The position numbers and the translations under genes were made by a program. The notes below the pieces were generated by a model. It did not search any database, was not told the origin of the DNA, and was given only the letters and a program-made list of their open reading frames with translations. A DNA stretch of 64,000 nucleotides from Paenibacillus dendrobii (GTDB lineage: Bacteria > Bacillota > Bacilli > Paenibacillales > Paenibacillaceae), in assembly GCF_009807035.1 (NCBI RefSeq), contig NZ_WUBI01000008.1, positions 1 through 64,000 of the forward strand, in the 5' to 3' direction. Positions 44,002 to 53,767 of the stretch are shown here, in pieces (position 1 is the stretch's first letter; each line of letters opens with the position of its first letter).

Positions 44002-44544
44002 TTATATCTTCTCCACTTGAGTATAATCCAGCTCAAGCGGGGTTTCCCGTCCAAACATGTTGACGTGAACTTTGAGTTTGCTCTTGTCGGCCAGAATTTC
44101 TTCTACAGAGCCCACAAAATTCGCAAACGGACCAACTTTAATACGCACGGATTCTTTAATATCGAATTCGATCTTCGGTTTAGGTTCTTCCATTCCCATA
44201 TGCTTCAGAATCTGTTCAACTTCTTCTGGCAGCAATGGCGTCGGTTTGGAACCCGAACCCGTCGATCCGACGAATCCTGTTACTCCAGGCGTGTTGCGTA
44301 CAACATACCAAGAGTCGTCGGTCTGGATCATTTCAACCAAGACATAACCGGGGTAAACTTTTCTCATGACGGTCTTTTTCTTACCGTCCTTGTTTACGAT
44401 TTCTTCTTCCATCGGAACAAGAACGCGGAAAATCTTGTCTTCCATGCCCATGGACTCAACGCGTTTTTCTAAATTGGCCTTGACCTTGTTCTCATACCCG
44501 GAATAGGTATGAACAACGTACCATCTTTTTTCCATAGTTTCCAT
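44002..44544 (-). CDS. nusG: Transcription termination/antitermination factor NusG
   Basis: Binds RNA polymerase and modulates pausing and processivity. The 180 aa comprise an NGN domain (WYVVHTYSGYENKVK, GYVLVEM) and a C-terminal KOW domain (GPFANFVGSVEEI). The ATG at 44544 is chosen because GGGTGG lies 6 nt upstream; the ATG three codons on (44535) gives the B. subtilis-like MEKRWYVV and is a real alternative. Confidence 0.97.
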   Translation of the reverse strand: METMEKRWYVVHTYSGYENKVKANLEKRVESMGMEDKIFRVLVPMEEEIVNKDGKKKTVMRKVYPGYVLVEMIQTDDSWYVVRNTPGVTGFVGSTGSGSKPTPLLPEEVEQILKHMGMEEPKPKIEFDIKESVRIKVGPFANFVGSVEEILADKSKLKVHVNMFGRETPLELDYTQVEKI

Positions 44545-44566
44545 ATCAAGCCACCCGGGACCCTTC

Positions 44567-44758
44567 TTAAATAATCGCTTCGATCACAGCGGAAATGCCG
44601 ATATCCAGAACCCAAAAATAAATCGTGACGAATACAATGGTGCCGAGGACGATCAGAGTATAATTCGTCAGCTCCTTACGATTAGGCCAGCGAACTTTTT
44701 TGAGCTCCGCCCAGCTTTCAGAGAAAAAGGAAAACAGAGACTTGAAACTACTTTTCAC
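44567..44758 (-). CDS. secE: Protein translocase subunit SecE
   Basis: Clamps SecY in the SecYEG channel. It is 63 aa: an amphipathic helix ending in the conserved ELKKVRWPNRKE, then one membrane span (about 35-58). The start codon is GTG with GGAGG 10 nt upstream. It lies between rpmG and nusG as in other Bacillales. Confidence 0.96.
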   Translation of the reverse strand: MKSSFKSLFSFFSESWAELKKVRWPNRKELTNYTLIVLGTIVFVTIYFWVLDIGISAVIEAII

Positions 44759-44779
44759 GCCGACTACACCTCCAAAAAA

Positions 44780-44929
44780 CTATCTGGTTTCGCGATGAGG
44801 AGTTTGCTCGTTACAGAACTTGCAAAATTTCTTCATCTCCATGCGGTCGGGGTGATTTCGCTTGTTTTTGGTAGTCGTATAGTTTCTTTGTTTGCAGTTC
44901 GTACAAGCCAAAGTGATAATTACCCGCAT
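44780..44929 (-). CDS. rpmG: 50S ribosomal protein L33, zinc-ribbon type
   Basis: A 49-aa protein, [17 protein letters not shown] and onwards, ending PHRETR. Zinc ribbon cysteines are 9, 12, 36 and 39 (CTNC and CKFC). CGGGAGGTG precedes the ATG. It is the first gene of rpmG-secE-nusG. Confidence 0.96.
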   Translation of the reverse strand: MRVIITLACTNCKQRNYTTTKNKRNHPDRMEMKKFCKFCNEQTPHRETR

Positions 44930-44951
44930 GCTGTGCACCTCCCGAAGACGT

Positions 44952-44967
44952 CCTTCTTTTCAGAAGG
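44952..44967 (-). promoter_or_regulatory. GAAA-loop hairpin in the rpmG leader
   Basis: Minus strand CCTTCT-GAAA-AGAAGG, a 6-bp stem with a GNRA tetraloop, just upstream of the rpmG ribosome binding site. Function unknown. Confidence 0.35.
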
Positions 44968-45288
44968 CTCTATATTTCCTAGCAGAACAGCCCAAGCCCT
45001 TCATTGCTGAAAAGAAAATAACCGTTCCTGCGAAATGAATAAGAAACAAAAACCGAGTGGTCTTTGCTAGAGCTCATTCATTAAAACACGCGAATTTAGG
45101 CCTACCTAAAACACTTTATCATAAGGGTCAACCCGTGTCAACGAAAGAATGGCCCTGTTTCCGGCATGCCGGGATCGCTTTTTCCCTAGTAATTTCAAGC
45201 TTTTTTTCTCTGATGAAAGCCGCCTGCATTCATTTACCATTATGATTCATTCCCGAGGTGCTTAAACCTTGGCAAACTTCCTTTGTGA
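44968..45288 (-). promoter_or_regulatory. rpmG-secE-nusG promoter and upstream spacer
   Basis: This 320-nt gene-free stretch carries a strong minus-strand promoter: -35 TTGACA (45136-45141), 17-bp spacer, -10 TAAAGT (45113-45118). The near-palindrome TTTAGG/CCTAAA follows the -10. The leader to rpmG is about 175 nt. Nothing else is recognised; no tRNA is present. Confidence 0.75.
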
Positions 45289-45319
45289 AAAAAAAAGACT
45301 CTGAAATGAGCCTTTTTCG
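45289..45319 (-). terminator. Terminator after sigH
   Basis: Minus-strand stem AAAGGCTC/GAGTCTTT with a 6-nt loop, followed by a run of T residues, 11 nt past the sigH stop. Confidence 0.85.
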
Positions 45320-45329
45320 ATCAAAGCGT

Positions 45330-45974
45330 CTAATTGTCGCGAACTTCCAAATAACGTTCCAATTTTCGTTTGACTCGCTGCAGTGCGTTATCAATCGATT
45401 TCACATGCCGCTTAAGATCAACTGCAATCTCCTGATAGGAGCGGCCGTCCAAATAAAGCATCAGCACTTTGCGTTCCAGGTCGCTTAAAATCTCGGACAT
45501 CTTGTCCTCCAGACCCACGAACTCTTCCTGGTTAATAATCAGTTCCTCAGGATCAGACACCTGGGAACCGCAAATCACGTCAAGCAGCGTCCGGTCGGAA
45601 TCTTCATCGTATATCGGCTTGTCCAATGACACGTAGGAATTCAGCGGAATATGCTTCTGTCTCGTTGCCGTCTTGATCGCCGTAATAATCTGCCGCGTAA
45701 TGCATAGCTCGGCGAAGGCCTTGAACGAAGATTGCTTGTCCATTCTGAAATCACGAATCGATTTGTATAAGCCGATCATGCCCTCCTGAATGATATCTTC
45801 CCGGTCGGCACCGATCAGAAAGTAAGACCTGGCTTTGGCGCGCACGAAATTCCGGTACTTGTTAATCAAGAACTCCAGCGCTTCGCTATCGCCTTCACGA
45901 AAATATTCGACAACGTCCTCATCTGACTTGTACTCGTAATCCGACAACGTTAACTCTTTGAGGTCTACACTCAC
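45330..45974 (-). CDS. sigH: RNA polymerase sigma factor SigH (Spo0H)
   Basis: Directs transition-phase and early sporulation transcription. The 214 aa comprise region 2 with RNFVRAKARSYFLIGADRED and GLYKSIRDF, and region 4 with LDGRSYQEIAVDLKRHVKSI as helix-turn-helix. The start is taken as GTG at 45974 behind GGGGGG; an adjacent TTG is possible. The longer open frame upstream is excluded because it runs through the promoter. Confidence 0.96.
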   Translation of the reverse strand: MSVDLKELTLSDYEYKSDEDVVEYFREGDSEALEFLINKYRNFVRAKARSYFLIGADREDIIQEGMIGLYKSIRDFRMDKQSSFKAFAELCITRQIITAIKTATRQKHIPLNSYVSLDKPIYDEDSDRTLLDVICGSQVSDPEELIINQEEFVGLEDKMSEILSDLERKVLMLYLDGRSYQEIAVDLKRHVKSIDNALQRVKRKLERYLEVRDN

Positions 45975-46031
45975 CAAGAATCCCCCCGGCTGCAACGCAA
46001 GGTACCCCGTTACTCTGTGAAATATACGAAC

Positions 46032-46061
46032 AGTATATATGATGGCAGTTGATACCGTCAA
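46032..46061 (-). promoter_or_regulatory. sigH promoter
   Basis: Minus strand: -35 TTGACG (46056-46061), 18-bp spacer, -10 TATACT (46032-46037), about 60 nt before sigH. It lets sigH be expressed apart from the cys operon. Confidence 0.75.
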
Positions 46062-46137
46062 CCACGTATTACCTAAAAAAGAACATGAATAACAAAATTG
46101 TCAAGAGATTCAAATTTGTAATAACTTCCAAATTCTG

Positions 46138-46659
46138 TTATTCTCTGCGCCATTTCTCGAATATTTCCTTAAGCTCCGGTTTTAGCTTGCTGTCCAGCGT
46201 ATTTCTCGTCGATGGGGCATGATCGAGTTTAATGCGGTTTTGAATCGCCTTTTCGCAGTTCTCCACCTCGATGAGAAGCTCACGGGCGGATAGCCGCAGC
46301 GCACCGCGAGCAAAAATCACATGCTGCTCGATGAAATCGCTGGTCGCTACATATATTTTACGGCTACGGAGGCTGAGCTCTCCGACAAGCCGTTCTATAC
46401 ATTCATCGGCAGTTTCTTTCTCTTTTGTGAAATAAACCTGGATTTTACTTTGAGCAAAGGCTTTGCCGAGTCCCGGCACCCGGTACGCATCGAACACGGC
46501 AATGACTTTGCGGCCGGTAAAAGCCTGGTAATCCGCAAGCTTCCCAAGCAGATTATCGCGAGCCTCCTGCATGCTGATTTGCGACAGCTTCGCAAGAGAC
46601 GGCCAGGCTCCGATCATATTGTAGCCGTCCACCAGAAGCACATCCCGCAAATCCGCCAT
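46138..46659 (-). CDS. rae1: Ribosome-associated endoribonuclease Rae1 (YacP, NYN domain)
   Basis: A 173-aa NYN/PIN-like nuclease that in B. subtilis enters the ribosomal A site and cleaves mRNA. Acidic catalytic residues lie in LLVDGYNMIGAWP (about 8-20), AVFDAYR and the ETADECIERL segment, ending with TSDFIEQHVIF. It starts 6 nt after rlmB. The AAATTC gap with sigH holds the sigH promoter. Confidence 0.92.
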   Translation of the reverse strand: MADLRDVLLVDGYNMIGAWPSLAKLSQISMQEARDNLLGKLADYQAFTGRKVIAVFDAYRVPGLGKAFAQSKIQVYFTKEKETADECIERLVGELSLRSRKIYVATSDFIEQHVIFARGALRLSARELLIEVENCEKAIQNRIKLDHAPSTRNTLDSKLKPELKEIFEKWRRE

Positions 46660-46665
46660 TTCACG

Positions 46666-47409
46666 TTAACCTTGGTTGCGGCGGCGCAACACTTCGTACA
46701 TCACGACGCCGGCAGCCACGGAGGCGTTCAGCGAATTGATCTGTCCGTTCATCGGCAGCTTGATCAGAACATCGCATTTTTCCCGAATAAGCCGTCCCAT
46801 GCCTTTGCCTTCATTGCCGATGACGATGGCTACCGGACCGTCAAAGACATTCGTTTCGTAGATTCCCGCTTCGGCTGACAGATCTGTACCCACGACCCAG
46901 ATTCCTTTTTCCTTCAAAGAATCAATCGTTTGTCCCAAATTGGTTACTCTCGCTACTGGCACGTACTCAGCCGCGCCGGCAGAGGTTTTGGACACCGTTG
47001 CCGTTACCTGCGCCGAGCGGCGTTTGGGAACAATGACTCCATGAACGCCAGTACAGTCCGCCGTACGCAGAATGGATCCCAAATTATGCGGATCCTCAAT
47101 CTCGTCCAGCAGGAGTATGAATGGCGCTTCCCCTTTATCTTCCGCTGCAAGCAGGATATCTTCAACCTCAGCGTAAGCATAAGGAGCTACCTGCGCTACG
47201 ACGCCCTGATGCTGCACTCCCGGAGCCAATTGATCGAGCTTGCGCTTATCCACCTGCAGGATCACGATTCCAAGTTTTTTCGCCTCAATGATGATGGGCT
47301 GCGTCAAATGCTTTTGCGCATTTTCGGCAATCCAGATTTTATTAATCGTACGGCCGGATTTCAGCGCTTCGATGACCGAATGCTTTCCGCCGATAATTTC
47401 TTCCTCCAT
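46666..47409 (-). CDS. rlmB: 23S rRNA (guanosine-2'-O-)methyltransferase RlmB
   Basis: A SpoU/TrmH-family enzyme methylating the 23S P-loop (G2251 in E. coli). It is 247 aa, with an N-terminal L30e-like domain and the three SPOUT knot motifs DEIEDPHNLGSILRTAD, IGNEGKGM and INSLNASVAAGV. The start at 47409 is preferred because GGAGG lies 5 nt upstream and MEEEIIGGKHSVIEAL fits the family; an ATG ten codons earlier lacks a site and overlaps mrnC. Confidence 0.93.
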   Translation of the reverse strand: MEEEIIGGKHSVIEALKSGRTINKIWIAENAQKHLTQPIIIEAKKLGIVILQVDKRKLDQLAPGVQHQGVVAQVAPYAYAEVEDILLAAEDKGEAPFILLLDEIEDPHNLGSILRTADCTGVHGVIVPKRRSAQVTATVSKTSAGAAEYVPVARVTNLGQTIDSLKEKGIWVVGTDLSAEAGIYETNVFDGPVAIVIGNEGKGMGRLIREKCDVLIKLPMNGQINSLNASVAAGVVMYEVLRRRNQG

Positions 47410-47428
47410 GACATCCTCCACAAAATCT

Positions 47429-47887
47429 TTATTTTCCATGCTGTTGTTGTTCCATATATTCTATACCCATTCCGATCAGCTCCCGCATCCGGTCCTGCTG
47501 CTGGGAGTAATACAAATATCCGATCAGACTTTCAAAAGCCGTCGCATGGCGATATTCCAGGACATCGGCATTTTTGGGAATGCTGCCGGACTTGGCATTG
47601 CGCCCCTGCCTGACGACATCCTTTTCTTCTTCCGTCAAAAAGGGGTCCAACAGGGTGACAATTCGGCTTTGCGCCTTGGCGGACACCATGCCGGTCGCCT
47701 GCCGGTGCAGCAGATGAGGCTTCAGATTCGTTTTGGATATCAGGTACTGCCTGACCGCAACTTCATAAATGGCATCCCCGATGTAAGCGAGCACGATCGG
47801 CGGAATCAAACGAGGCTGCCTGGAAGGAGGATAATCGAACCATCCCGCTTCCGGCGGCAGTCCCTGATTGTTGTCCAGCCCGCTCAT
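47429..47887 (-). CDS. mrnC: Mini-ribonuclease 3 (23S rRNA maturation)
   Basis: An RNase III catalytic domain without a dsRNA-binding domain; it matures 23S rRNA ends. The 152 aa contain the [14 protein letters not shown] catalytic signature and [14 protein letters not shown] near the C-terminus, supplying the acidic residues. The start is ATG at 47887, whose ATGA overlaps the cysS stop; an upstream TTG is less likely. Confidence 0.94.
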   Translation of the reverse strand: MSGLDNNQGLPPEAGWFDYPPSRQPRLIPPIVLAYIGDAIYEVAVRQYLISKTNLKPHLLHRQATGMVSAKAQSRIVTLLDPFLTEEEKDVVRQGRNAKSGSIPKNADVLEYRHATAFESLIGYLYYSQQQDRMRELIGMGIEYMEQQQHGK

Positions 47888-49290
47888 TTCCGCCGCCAAC
47901 GCATACCTTGCGCTGTATCCTCCAGCGCAATCCCCTGTGCTGCCAGAAGATCGCGGATTTCATCGGCGCGGTTCCAATTCTTATCTTTGCGGGCTTGCAT
48001 GCGCTCTGCAATAAGATTTTCGATTTCTTCGTCCAAAAGCTCAGCCTCATCGCCGGCATACAGACGAAGCACAGCATTCAACTCATCAAAAGCAGCGAGC
48101 ATTACTTTTAATTCTTCCGGATTTGCAACAGGCTCTTGCAGCAGCAAGTTGGCTTCATTGACCCATTCGAACATCGCGGTAATGGCATCCGGTGTGTTGA
48201 AGTCGTCGTCCATTTTTTCATAATACTGCTTCAAAATGCCGTCCAGCTTCTGCTTCATCTCATCCCGAACCGGTCCATGTCCGTCAGACGTTACGGTTTC
48301 AAGACGGTGCTTCAGGTTTCCGACAGCATTCGCGATTCTTTCCACGCTGTTCATGGCCTGATCCATAGTCTCGCTATTAAAGTTCAGCGGGTTGCGGTAA
48401 TGTGTCGAGAGCATGAAGTAACGGATGGCTTCCTTTTTGAATTCCTTGCGGAGATCCTTTACTAAAATGCCGTTTCCGAGCGATTTCGACATTTTTTCGT
48501 TGTTAATTTTAATGTAGCCGTTGTGCATCCAGTAGTTGGCCAGTGGCTTGCCTGTCAGTGCTTCCGACTGGGCAACTTCGCACTCATGGTGCGGGAACTG
48601 CAAATCCTGACCGCCTCCGTGGATGTCAATCGTTTCTCCAAGATAACGACGAGCCATAGCCGAGCATTCGATATGCCAGCCAGGACGGCCGTCTCCCCAT
48701 GGACTGGACCAGAAGATTTCTCCCGGCTTGGCAGCCTTCCAAAGCACGAAATCCTCTGGGTTCTCCTTACGTTCATCCACATTGATACGGATACCAAACT
48801 GCAGTTCATCCAGCTTTTGATGCGATAGCTTGCCGTATCCCGGGAATTTATTCGTCCGATAAAACACGTCGCCACCTTTTTCATACGCAAAGCCATTCTG
48901 CTCCAGTTCCTGAATAAAGGCAATGATGTTATCCATGTTCTCGGTTACGCGCGGATGAATTGTCGCCTTGTGAATTCCCAAACCTTCTAAATCTTCGAAA
49001 TATGCCTTGATAAATCTGTCGGCAACCTCCGGAACCGTGCTATCCAGCTGCTCCGCCTTGCGGATAAGCTTGTCGTCCACATCCGTGAAGTTCACGACAT
49101 AGTTGACCTCATTGCCAATCTGCTCCAGATATGTGCGAACCACATCAAAAAAGATCATGGGCCGTGCATTACCGATATGAATGTAGTCATACACGGTAGG
49201 TCCGCATACATACATTTTCACTTTGCCGGGTTCCTGCGGAACGAATTCTTCCTTTGACCGAATTAATGTATTGTAAATTTGAAGTGCCAT
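47884..49290 (-). CDS. cysS: Cysteinyl-tRNA synthetase
   Basis: Charges tRNA-Cys. It is a class I enzyme of 468 aa, with HIGH-type HIGNARPM following zinc-site Cys in YVCGPTVYD, and KMSKSLGN. The start at 49290 (MALQIYNTL) fits B. subtilis; a second ATG directly before it is equally close to AAGGA. It lies 48 nt after cysE in the T-box-controlled operon and overlaps mrnC by 4 nt. Confidence 0.97.
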   Translation of the reverse strand: MALQIYNTLIRSKEEFVPQEPGKVKMYVCGPTVYDYIHIGNARPMIFFDVVRTYLEQIGNEVNYVVNFTDVDDKLIRKAEQLDSTVPEVADRFIKAYFEDLEGLGIHKATIHPRVTENMDNIIAFIQELEQNGFAYEKGGDVFYRTNKFPGYGKLSHQKLDELQFGIRINVDERKENPEDFVLWKAAKPGEIFWSSPWGDGRPGWHIECSAMARRYLGETIDIHGGGQDLQFPHHECEVAQSEALTGKPLANYWMHNGYIKINNEKMSKSLGNGILVKDLRKEFKKEAIRYFMLSTHYRNPLNFNSETMDQAMNSVERIANAVGNLKHRLETVTSDGHGPVRDEMKQKLDGILKQYYEKMDDDFNTPDAITAMFEWVNEANLLLQEPVANPEELKVMLAAFDELNAVLRLYAGDEAELLDEEIENLIAERMQARKDKNWNRADEIRDLLAAQGIALEDTAQGMRWRRK

Positions 49291-49338
49291 CATCACAATT
49301 CCTTTCTTCAAATAAATATCTATCGAGTTCTGTGGGAG

Positions 49339-50022
49339 TTATTCTCCCTGTTCCCTGCCTGCAGCAGCCTTAATGTGTACCAGTTCGGTGTTATCGCTTC
49401 TGTTGCCTTCAAGCTCGCTCTTGAGCCGGTCGATTTCTTTCTGCATATTGCGGATGGAATCCACGATAGGGTCGGGCAGCTGGTGGCTAAGGCGATCTAC
49501 GCGGCGGCCATCCTGCTTCACGATGGTACCGGGAATGCCGACGACCGTGCTGTTTGAAGGAACCTCTTTCAGTACGACCGAGTTTGCACCAATATTGCAT
49601 TGATCCCCTACTTTGAAGGAACCCAGGACCTTGGCGCCGGAAGCAATAACGACATTATTGCCGATGGTCGGGTGACGTTTACCCTTTTCCTTACCCGTAC
49701 CGCCGAGCGTTACGCCCTGATATATGACGACGTCATCGCCAATTTCGCAAGTCTCCCCGATCACCACGCCCATGCCATGGTCGATAAAGAGCCTTTGGCC
49801 GATCTTGGCGCCTGGATGAATCTCAATCCCCGTCATGAAACGGCTGAACTGTGAAATAATGCGTGCCAGGGTGAACCACCGGTGAGTGTACAGCTTATGG
49901 GCAACCCGGTGTGCCCAAATGGCGTGCAGCCCTGAATATGTGAATACCACTTCGAACAATCTTCTGGCGGCCGGATCATTTTCAAATACCGTCTGGATAT
50001 CCGATCTGATCTGCTTAAACAT
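49339..50022 (-). CDS. cysE: Serine O-acetyltransferase
   Basis: Makes O-acetylserine, the carbon skeleton for cysteine. It is 227 aa, with an N-terminal helical region and a left-handed beta-helix of hexapeptide repeats including catalytic-site [10 protein letters not shown] and [19 protein letters not shown] precedes the ATG. It is the first long gene after the cysteine T-box and supplies the acceptor for sulfide made downstream of cysH/sat. Confidence 0.97.
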   Translation of the reverse strand: MFKQIRSDIQTVFENDPAARRLFEVVFTYSGLHAIWAHRVAHKLYTHRWFTLARIISQFSRFMTGIEIHPGAKIGQRLFIDHGMGVVIGETCEIGDDVVIYQGVTLGGTGKEKGKRHPTIGNNVVIASGAKVLGSFKVGDQCNIGANSVVLKEVPSNSTVVGIPGTIVKQDGRRVDRLSHQLPDPIVDSIRNMQKEIDRLKSELEGNRSDNTELVHIKAAAGREQGE

Positions 50023-50063
50023 ATCCGTTCCCCTCTTCGTCCTCTTCTAATCCTTCGCAGGTT

Positions 50064-50111
50064 TCACGAAGGACATCTCCACTTCCGGCGGTTCAACTTC
50101 ATGTTCGACAT
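50064..50111 (-). CDS. Possible 15-codon upstream ORF before cysE
   Basis: ATG at 50111 with AAGGAG exactly 8 nt upstream; the predicted peptide MSNMKLNRRKWRCPS ends in TGA 41 nt before the cysE ATG. It lies after the T-box terminator, so it is made only in read-through RNA. The single Cys near its end invites comparison with cysteine leader peptides. No homologue is known to me, and it may be fortuitous. Confidence 0.35.
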   Translation of the reverse strand: MSNMKLNRRKWRCPS

Positions 50112-50201
50112 GCTTCTTACTCCTTAGACATATCGAATGTCTTCTTGCGGTACACGTAGCCCCATTCTCGAAGTCAGGCTATCTCATGCGCAAAAAGACC
50201 A

Positions 50202-50540
50202 AAAAACGCCTCGGCAGCTTTCGCTGCAGAGGCGTCATACGCGGTTCCACTCTGCTTGATTCCTTCCTTTGCGCGTACACATCAATACGAGCATGCACAA
50301 AAAGGCTGGATTCATCTCAACTGTCCCGGTAACGGGGGACCTTCCGGCATAGTCTAACGGTTCACATCAGAACCGCTCATCCATGCAGCTCGCAGGCGCA
50401 TTTCCGCAGTCGGCATATGGATAACTTCCAGCCGCATGGAAAGCAGGTTCTCCATGAGGTTATCCTCTCTGGCAAATGCCTAGGTTAAAGCGTACTTCTC
50501 CTGTTCGTCGCTATTCACGCAACTTTATCTAATTCCGACC
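50202..50540 (-). promoter_or_regulatory. T-box riboswitch, cysteine specifier
   Basis: The minus strand contains the T-box core GTGGAACCGCG (within 50240-50253) followed by a terminator GCCTCTGCAGC/GCTGCCGAGGC with a GAAA loop and TTTTTT (50202-50236). Upstream Stem I has GCCAGAGAGG and the loop-E-like AGTACG. The descending strand reads GACTGCGGAAA, giving specifier TGC (Cys) at 50406-50408. Uncharged tRNA-Cys would prevent termination and induce cysE-cysS and the genes behind them. Confidence 0.93.
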
Positions 50541-50581
50541 TGCTGCTTAAGACAGGTTTTATAGATCTTATTTTGGTAGTA

Positions 50582-50611
50582 ATTATAGCCGAAAATACAT
50601 CAGGCTGACAA
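50582..50611 (-). promoter_or_regulatory. Promoter of the cysE-cysS T-box operon
   Basis: Minus strand: -35 TTGTCA (50606-50611), 18-bp spacer, -10 TATAAT (50582-50587), between gltX and the T-box. The -35 overlaps a 6-bp hairpin GGCTGA/TCAGCC that may serve gltX. Confidence 0.75.
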
Positions 50612-50669
50612 GAAATGTTTTCAGCCTATCTTTATCTCGGTCTTTTCAATTTCCAGGGCGTTGCTTCAG

Positions 50670-52133
50670 TTATGCACCTTTAATTTGCGAACGCAAACGT
50701 TCGATCACGCGATCTTTGCCCATCAGATAGATGGTTTCGTTCAAATCGCGGCCATGCATCTGACCCGTAATCGCCACTCGGATCGGCATAAACAGCTGCT
50801 TGCCCTTAAATCCGGTTTCCTTCTGTACTTCTTTGATCAGAACAGCGATGTGAGCTGCTGTATATTCCTCGGAAACCTCGATTTTATCCAGCAGCGCTTT
50901 CAGTACCGTCGGTACTTGCTCTTCAGCCAGAACTGGCTGAGCATCATGCTCCACTTCCAAATGCGTGCGGAAGAACATATCGGACAGTCCGACGATATCG
51001 GATACAGCCGTCATTTGTTCTTGATATAGAGCTACCAGTTTCTTCGCCCATACTTCCTGTTCTTCACTCAACTCCGCAGGAAGACGGCTTGCTTTTTGAA
51101 GATGAGGAATGGCCAGCTTAGCAATCCGCTCAGGATCAGCATGCTTGATGTAGTAGTTGTTCAGGTGAGCTAGTTTGTTCTGGTCAAATACCGCCGGACT
51201 CTTGGATAAACGGTCCGGATTGAAGATTTTAATTAATTCTTCTCGTCCGTAAATTTCTTCTTCTCCTTCTGGAGACCAGCCGAGAAGCGCAATAAAGTTC
51301 ACTAGTGCTTCCGGCAAATAACCGAGCTGATCATACTGCTCAATAAACTGGATGATGGACTCATCCCGCTTACTCAATTTTTTATGGTTTTCGTTCACAA
51401 TCAGCGTCATATGGCCGAAGCGCGGAGCTTCCCAGCCGAGTGCTTCATAAATCATAAGCTGACGCGGCGTATTCGAAATATGATCCTCACCACGCAAGAC
51501 ATGGGTGATTTTCATCAGGTAATCGTCGATCACAACGGCGTAGTTATAGGTCGGAATTCCATCTCTTTTCACAATGACAAAGTCACCGGTATCCAAGGTA
51601 TTGAAAGAAATCGTTCCTTTAACAATATCGTCAAATGTATACGTTTTGTCCTCCGGAACGCGGAAGCGAATGCTGGCTGTGCGTCCTTCTGCTTCAAACG
51701 CTTTGCATTGATCTTCGGTCAAATCGCGGTGTTTGCCGGAATAACGAGGCGTTTCGCCGCGGGCCATCTGGTCTTCGCGTTCCTTCTCCAGCTCATCTTC
51801 GGTGCAGTAACAGCGGTACGCAAGTCCTCTGTCGAGCAGATCCTGCGTGTATTTATTATAAATATCGAGGCGTTCTGTTTGACGGTAAGGTCCGTATTCG
51901 CCGCCGATATCAATGCTTTCATCCCAGTCCAGACCCAGCCATTTCAAATACTTCAGCTGGCTCTCCTCGCCGCCCGCAATGTTGCGCTTCACGTCCGTAT
52001 CTTCGATTCGGATGATGAAGTCCCCGCCCTGATTGCGGGCATACAAATAGTTAAACAATGCCGTTCTAGCGTTTCCGATATGTAAATGTCCTGTAGGACT
52101 TGGTGCGTACCGTACGCGAACTTTATTGGTCAT
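50670..52133 (-). CDS. gltX: Glutamyl-tRNA synthetase
   Basis: A class I synthetase of 487 aa. HIGH-type [13 protein letters not shown] is at 11-23 and KMSKS-type KLSKRD further on. In Bacillales this enzyme also charges tRNA-Gln, later corrected by GatCAB. GGAGGGG precedes the ATG. It is separated from ispF by about 275 nt and from the cys operon by a promoter. Confidence 0.97.
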   Translation of the reverse strand: MTNKVRVRYAPSPTGHLHIGNARTALFNYLYARNQGGDFIIRIEDTDVKRNIAGGEESQLKYLKWLGLDWDESIDIGGEYGPYRQTERLDIYNKYTQDLLDRGLAYRCYCTEDELEKEREDQMARGETPRYSGKHRDLTEDQCKAFEAEGRTASIRFRVPEDKTYTFDDIVKGTISFNTLDTGDFVIVKRDGIPTYNYAVVIDDYLMKITHVLRGEDHISNTPRQLMIYEALGWEAPRFGHMTLIVNENHKKLSKRDESIIQFIEQYDQLGYLPEALVNFIALLGWSPEGEEEIYGREELIKIFNPDRLSKSPAVFDQNKLAHLNNYYIKHADPERIAKLAIPHLQKASRLPAELSEEQEVWAKKLVALYQEQMTAVSDIVGLSDMFFRTHLEVEHDAQPVLAEEQVPTVLKALLDKIEVSEEYTAAHIAVLIKEVQKETGFKGKQLFMPIRVAITGQMHGRDLNETIYLMGKDRVIERLRSQIKGA

Positions 52134-52408
52134 GATAATCCCCTCCGCTTTTGCGTGTTATTTATTTCAAACAAGATATCTCGAAAATTATTGAGCGAGG
52201 TGGCCGCTGCGGTTACGGATCGTTTTTCCGATCGCTGTTGTTCCCATATTTTCTTGATTAATTATTAATAGGTTAAAATTACGGAAACAAAGGCGAACGC
52301 TTCACTTCTTCAAAACGATTCCGTCCCCTACGCTACTTTTTCGCCATATTAAGTACGAAATGACTGCGTAGCTGCTGCACATACGCTCGTTTCTCTTCTT
52401 CAAATCTT

Positions 52409-52897
52409 TCAAGATGATAGCACATCTTTGACGAGACAGACAACCGATTGCGCCGCGATGCCTTCTCCGCGTCCTGCAAATCCAAGCTGCTCTGTCGTAG
52501 TCGCTTTGACGTTCACCTGATCGATATCCGCATCAAGAGCACGGGCAATGACTTCCACCATCTGAGGAATATAAGAAGCCATTTTGGGCTTTTGCGCGAT
52601 AATCGTGGAATCAATGTTTCCAAGGCGGTACCCCCGCTCCTTCGCCATCTCCCAGATGTGCAGCAGCAGCTTTAAGCTGTCCGCATCTTTAAATTCAGGA
52701 TCCGTATCCGGGAAGTGCTTGCCGATATCGCCAAGTCCCAGCGCACCCAGGATCGCATCCGTCACGGCATGCAAAAGAACATCGGCATCCGAATGTCCCA
52801 GCAGACCCTTTTCATATGGAATGGTGACTCCCCCGATAATGCATGGCCTGTCCTCTACAAGCTGATGCACGTCAAACCCCTGTCCAACACGTATCAT
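52409..52897 (-). CDS. ispF: 2-C-methyl-D-erythritol 2,4-cyclodiphosphate synthase
   Basis: A MEP-pathway isoprenoid enzyme that cyclises CDP-ME 2-phosphate. It is 162 aa, with metal ligands Asp9, His11 and His43 and the GHSDADV loop (34-40). The start overlaps the ispD stop by 4 nt (ATGA), so IspD and IspF are translationally coupled. Confidence 0.97.
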   Translation of the reverse strand: MIRVGQGFDVHQLVEDRPCIIGGVTIPYEKGLLGHSDADVLLHAVTDAILGALGLGDIGKHFPDTDPEFKDADSLKLLLHIWEMAKERGYRLGNIDSTIIAQKPKMASYIPQMVEVIARALDADIDQVNVKATTTEQLGFAGRGEGIAAQSVVCLVKDVLSS

Positions 52898-53598
52898 GTA
52901 TTCTTCTCTCCCCTGTGTTTTAACATGAATGCGGCATAATCCAAATCTTCCGGTGTGGTAATCTTGATGTTGGTGTAGCTTCCTTCCACGACAGCGACCG
53001 GTATTCCCATTCTCTCAATGAGCATGGAGTCGTCTGTTCCGGTAAAGCCATCCGTTTCAGCCTGCTCATGCGCCTTCTTCAAATCAGAAAGACGAAAAGC
53101 CTGTGGGGTATGAATCGCCCACAGACTCCGGCGGTCAGGCGTAGCTTCAATCATGCCCGACCCGCTCACCTGTTTGATGGTATCCTTGACCGGAACCGCG
53201 AGCACTGCAGCTCCGGAGAGCATCGCTTTCCGGCAGCAAGCCTCAATCTGCTCAGGTTCAACGAATGGGCGTACACCATCATGTACCATTACCCATTCCG
53301 TACTGATTTCCATCAAGCCTTTATATACGGACTGCTGTCTTTCACTGCCGCCCGGGATCACTTTAACCACCTTGCGAAGTCCATACTCCGAGATCCACTC
53401 GGTACATCGATTTATATCTTCGGCCCCGGTCACCAGAACAATTTCCTGAACCATCGGCATCCGTTCGAAGACTTCCAGTGTATGTATAATGATGGGCTTG
53501 TCTTTCAGCAGAAGGTACTGCTTGCTTTCCCGGGTCCCCATTCTGGTGCCTTTGCCCGCGGAAACCACCACCACACCTACACGGTTTTCTGTGTCCAA
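52894..53598 (-). CDS. ispD: 2-C-methyl-D-erythritol 4-phosphate cytidylyltransferase
   Basis: The MEP-pathway step that joins CTP to MEP. It is about 234 aa, with the nucleotide-binding SAGKGTRMG (consensus AAGxGxRM) and conserved HDGVRPF and DTIKQV segments. The start is uncertain: TTG at 53598 has AGGGGG 11 nt upstream, while an in-frame GTG at 53622 has no ribosome binding site. It follows yacL. Confidence 0.93.
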   Translation of the reverse strand: MDTENRVGVVVVSAGKGTRMGTRESKQYLLLKDKPIIIHTLEVFERMPMVQEIVLVTGAEDINRCTEWISEYGLRKVVKVIPGGSERQQSVYKGLMEISTEWVMVHDGVRPFVEPEQIEACCRKAMLSGAAVLAVPVKDTIKQVSGSGMIEATPDRRSLWAIHTPQAFRLSDLKKAHEQAETDGFTGTDDSMLIERMGIPVAVVEGSYTNIKITTPEDLDYAAFMLKHRGEKNT

Positions 53599-53767
53599 GC
53601 TGCGTCCTGCCCCCTCAATCACCGTAAGAAAATGTCTATCGACGCATTATCAGTGAAGATAGACTAACGGGAAATCCCCTTGTGATTACAGAATGGTCCA
53701 GCTTCCGCTGAAAACCCATAGAATCCATTATCCCAAGAAAAAATGTATTATCCCCATCATACCCCTT

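Noticed and set aside
44968-45288. tRNA or small RNA between sigH and rpmG
   Set aside because: Checked for a T-loop (GTTCRANYC) and acceptor stem; none present. Only a promoter is supported.
50582-50669. gltX terminator at the GGCTGA/TCAGCC hairpin
   Set aside because: The stem is only 6 bp, the loop is 12 nt and there is no U-run; it overlaps the cys promoter -35.
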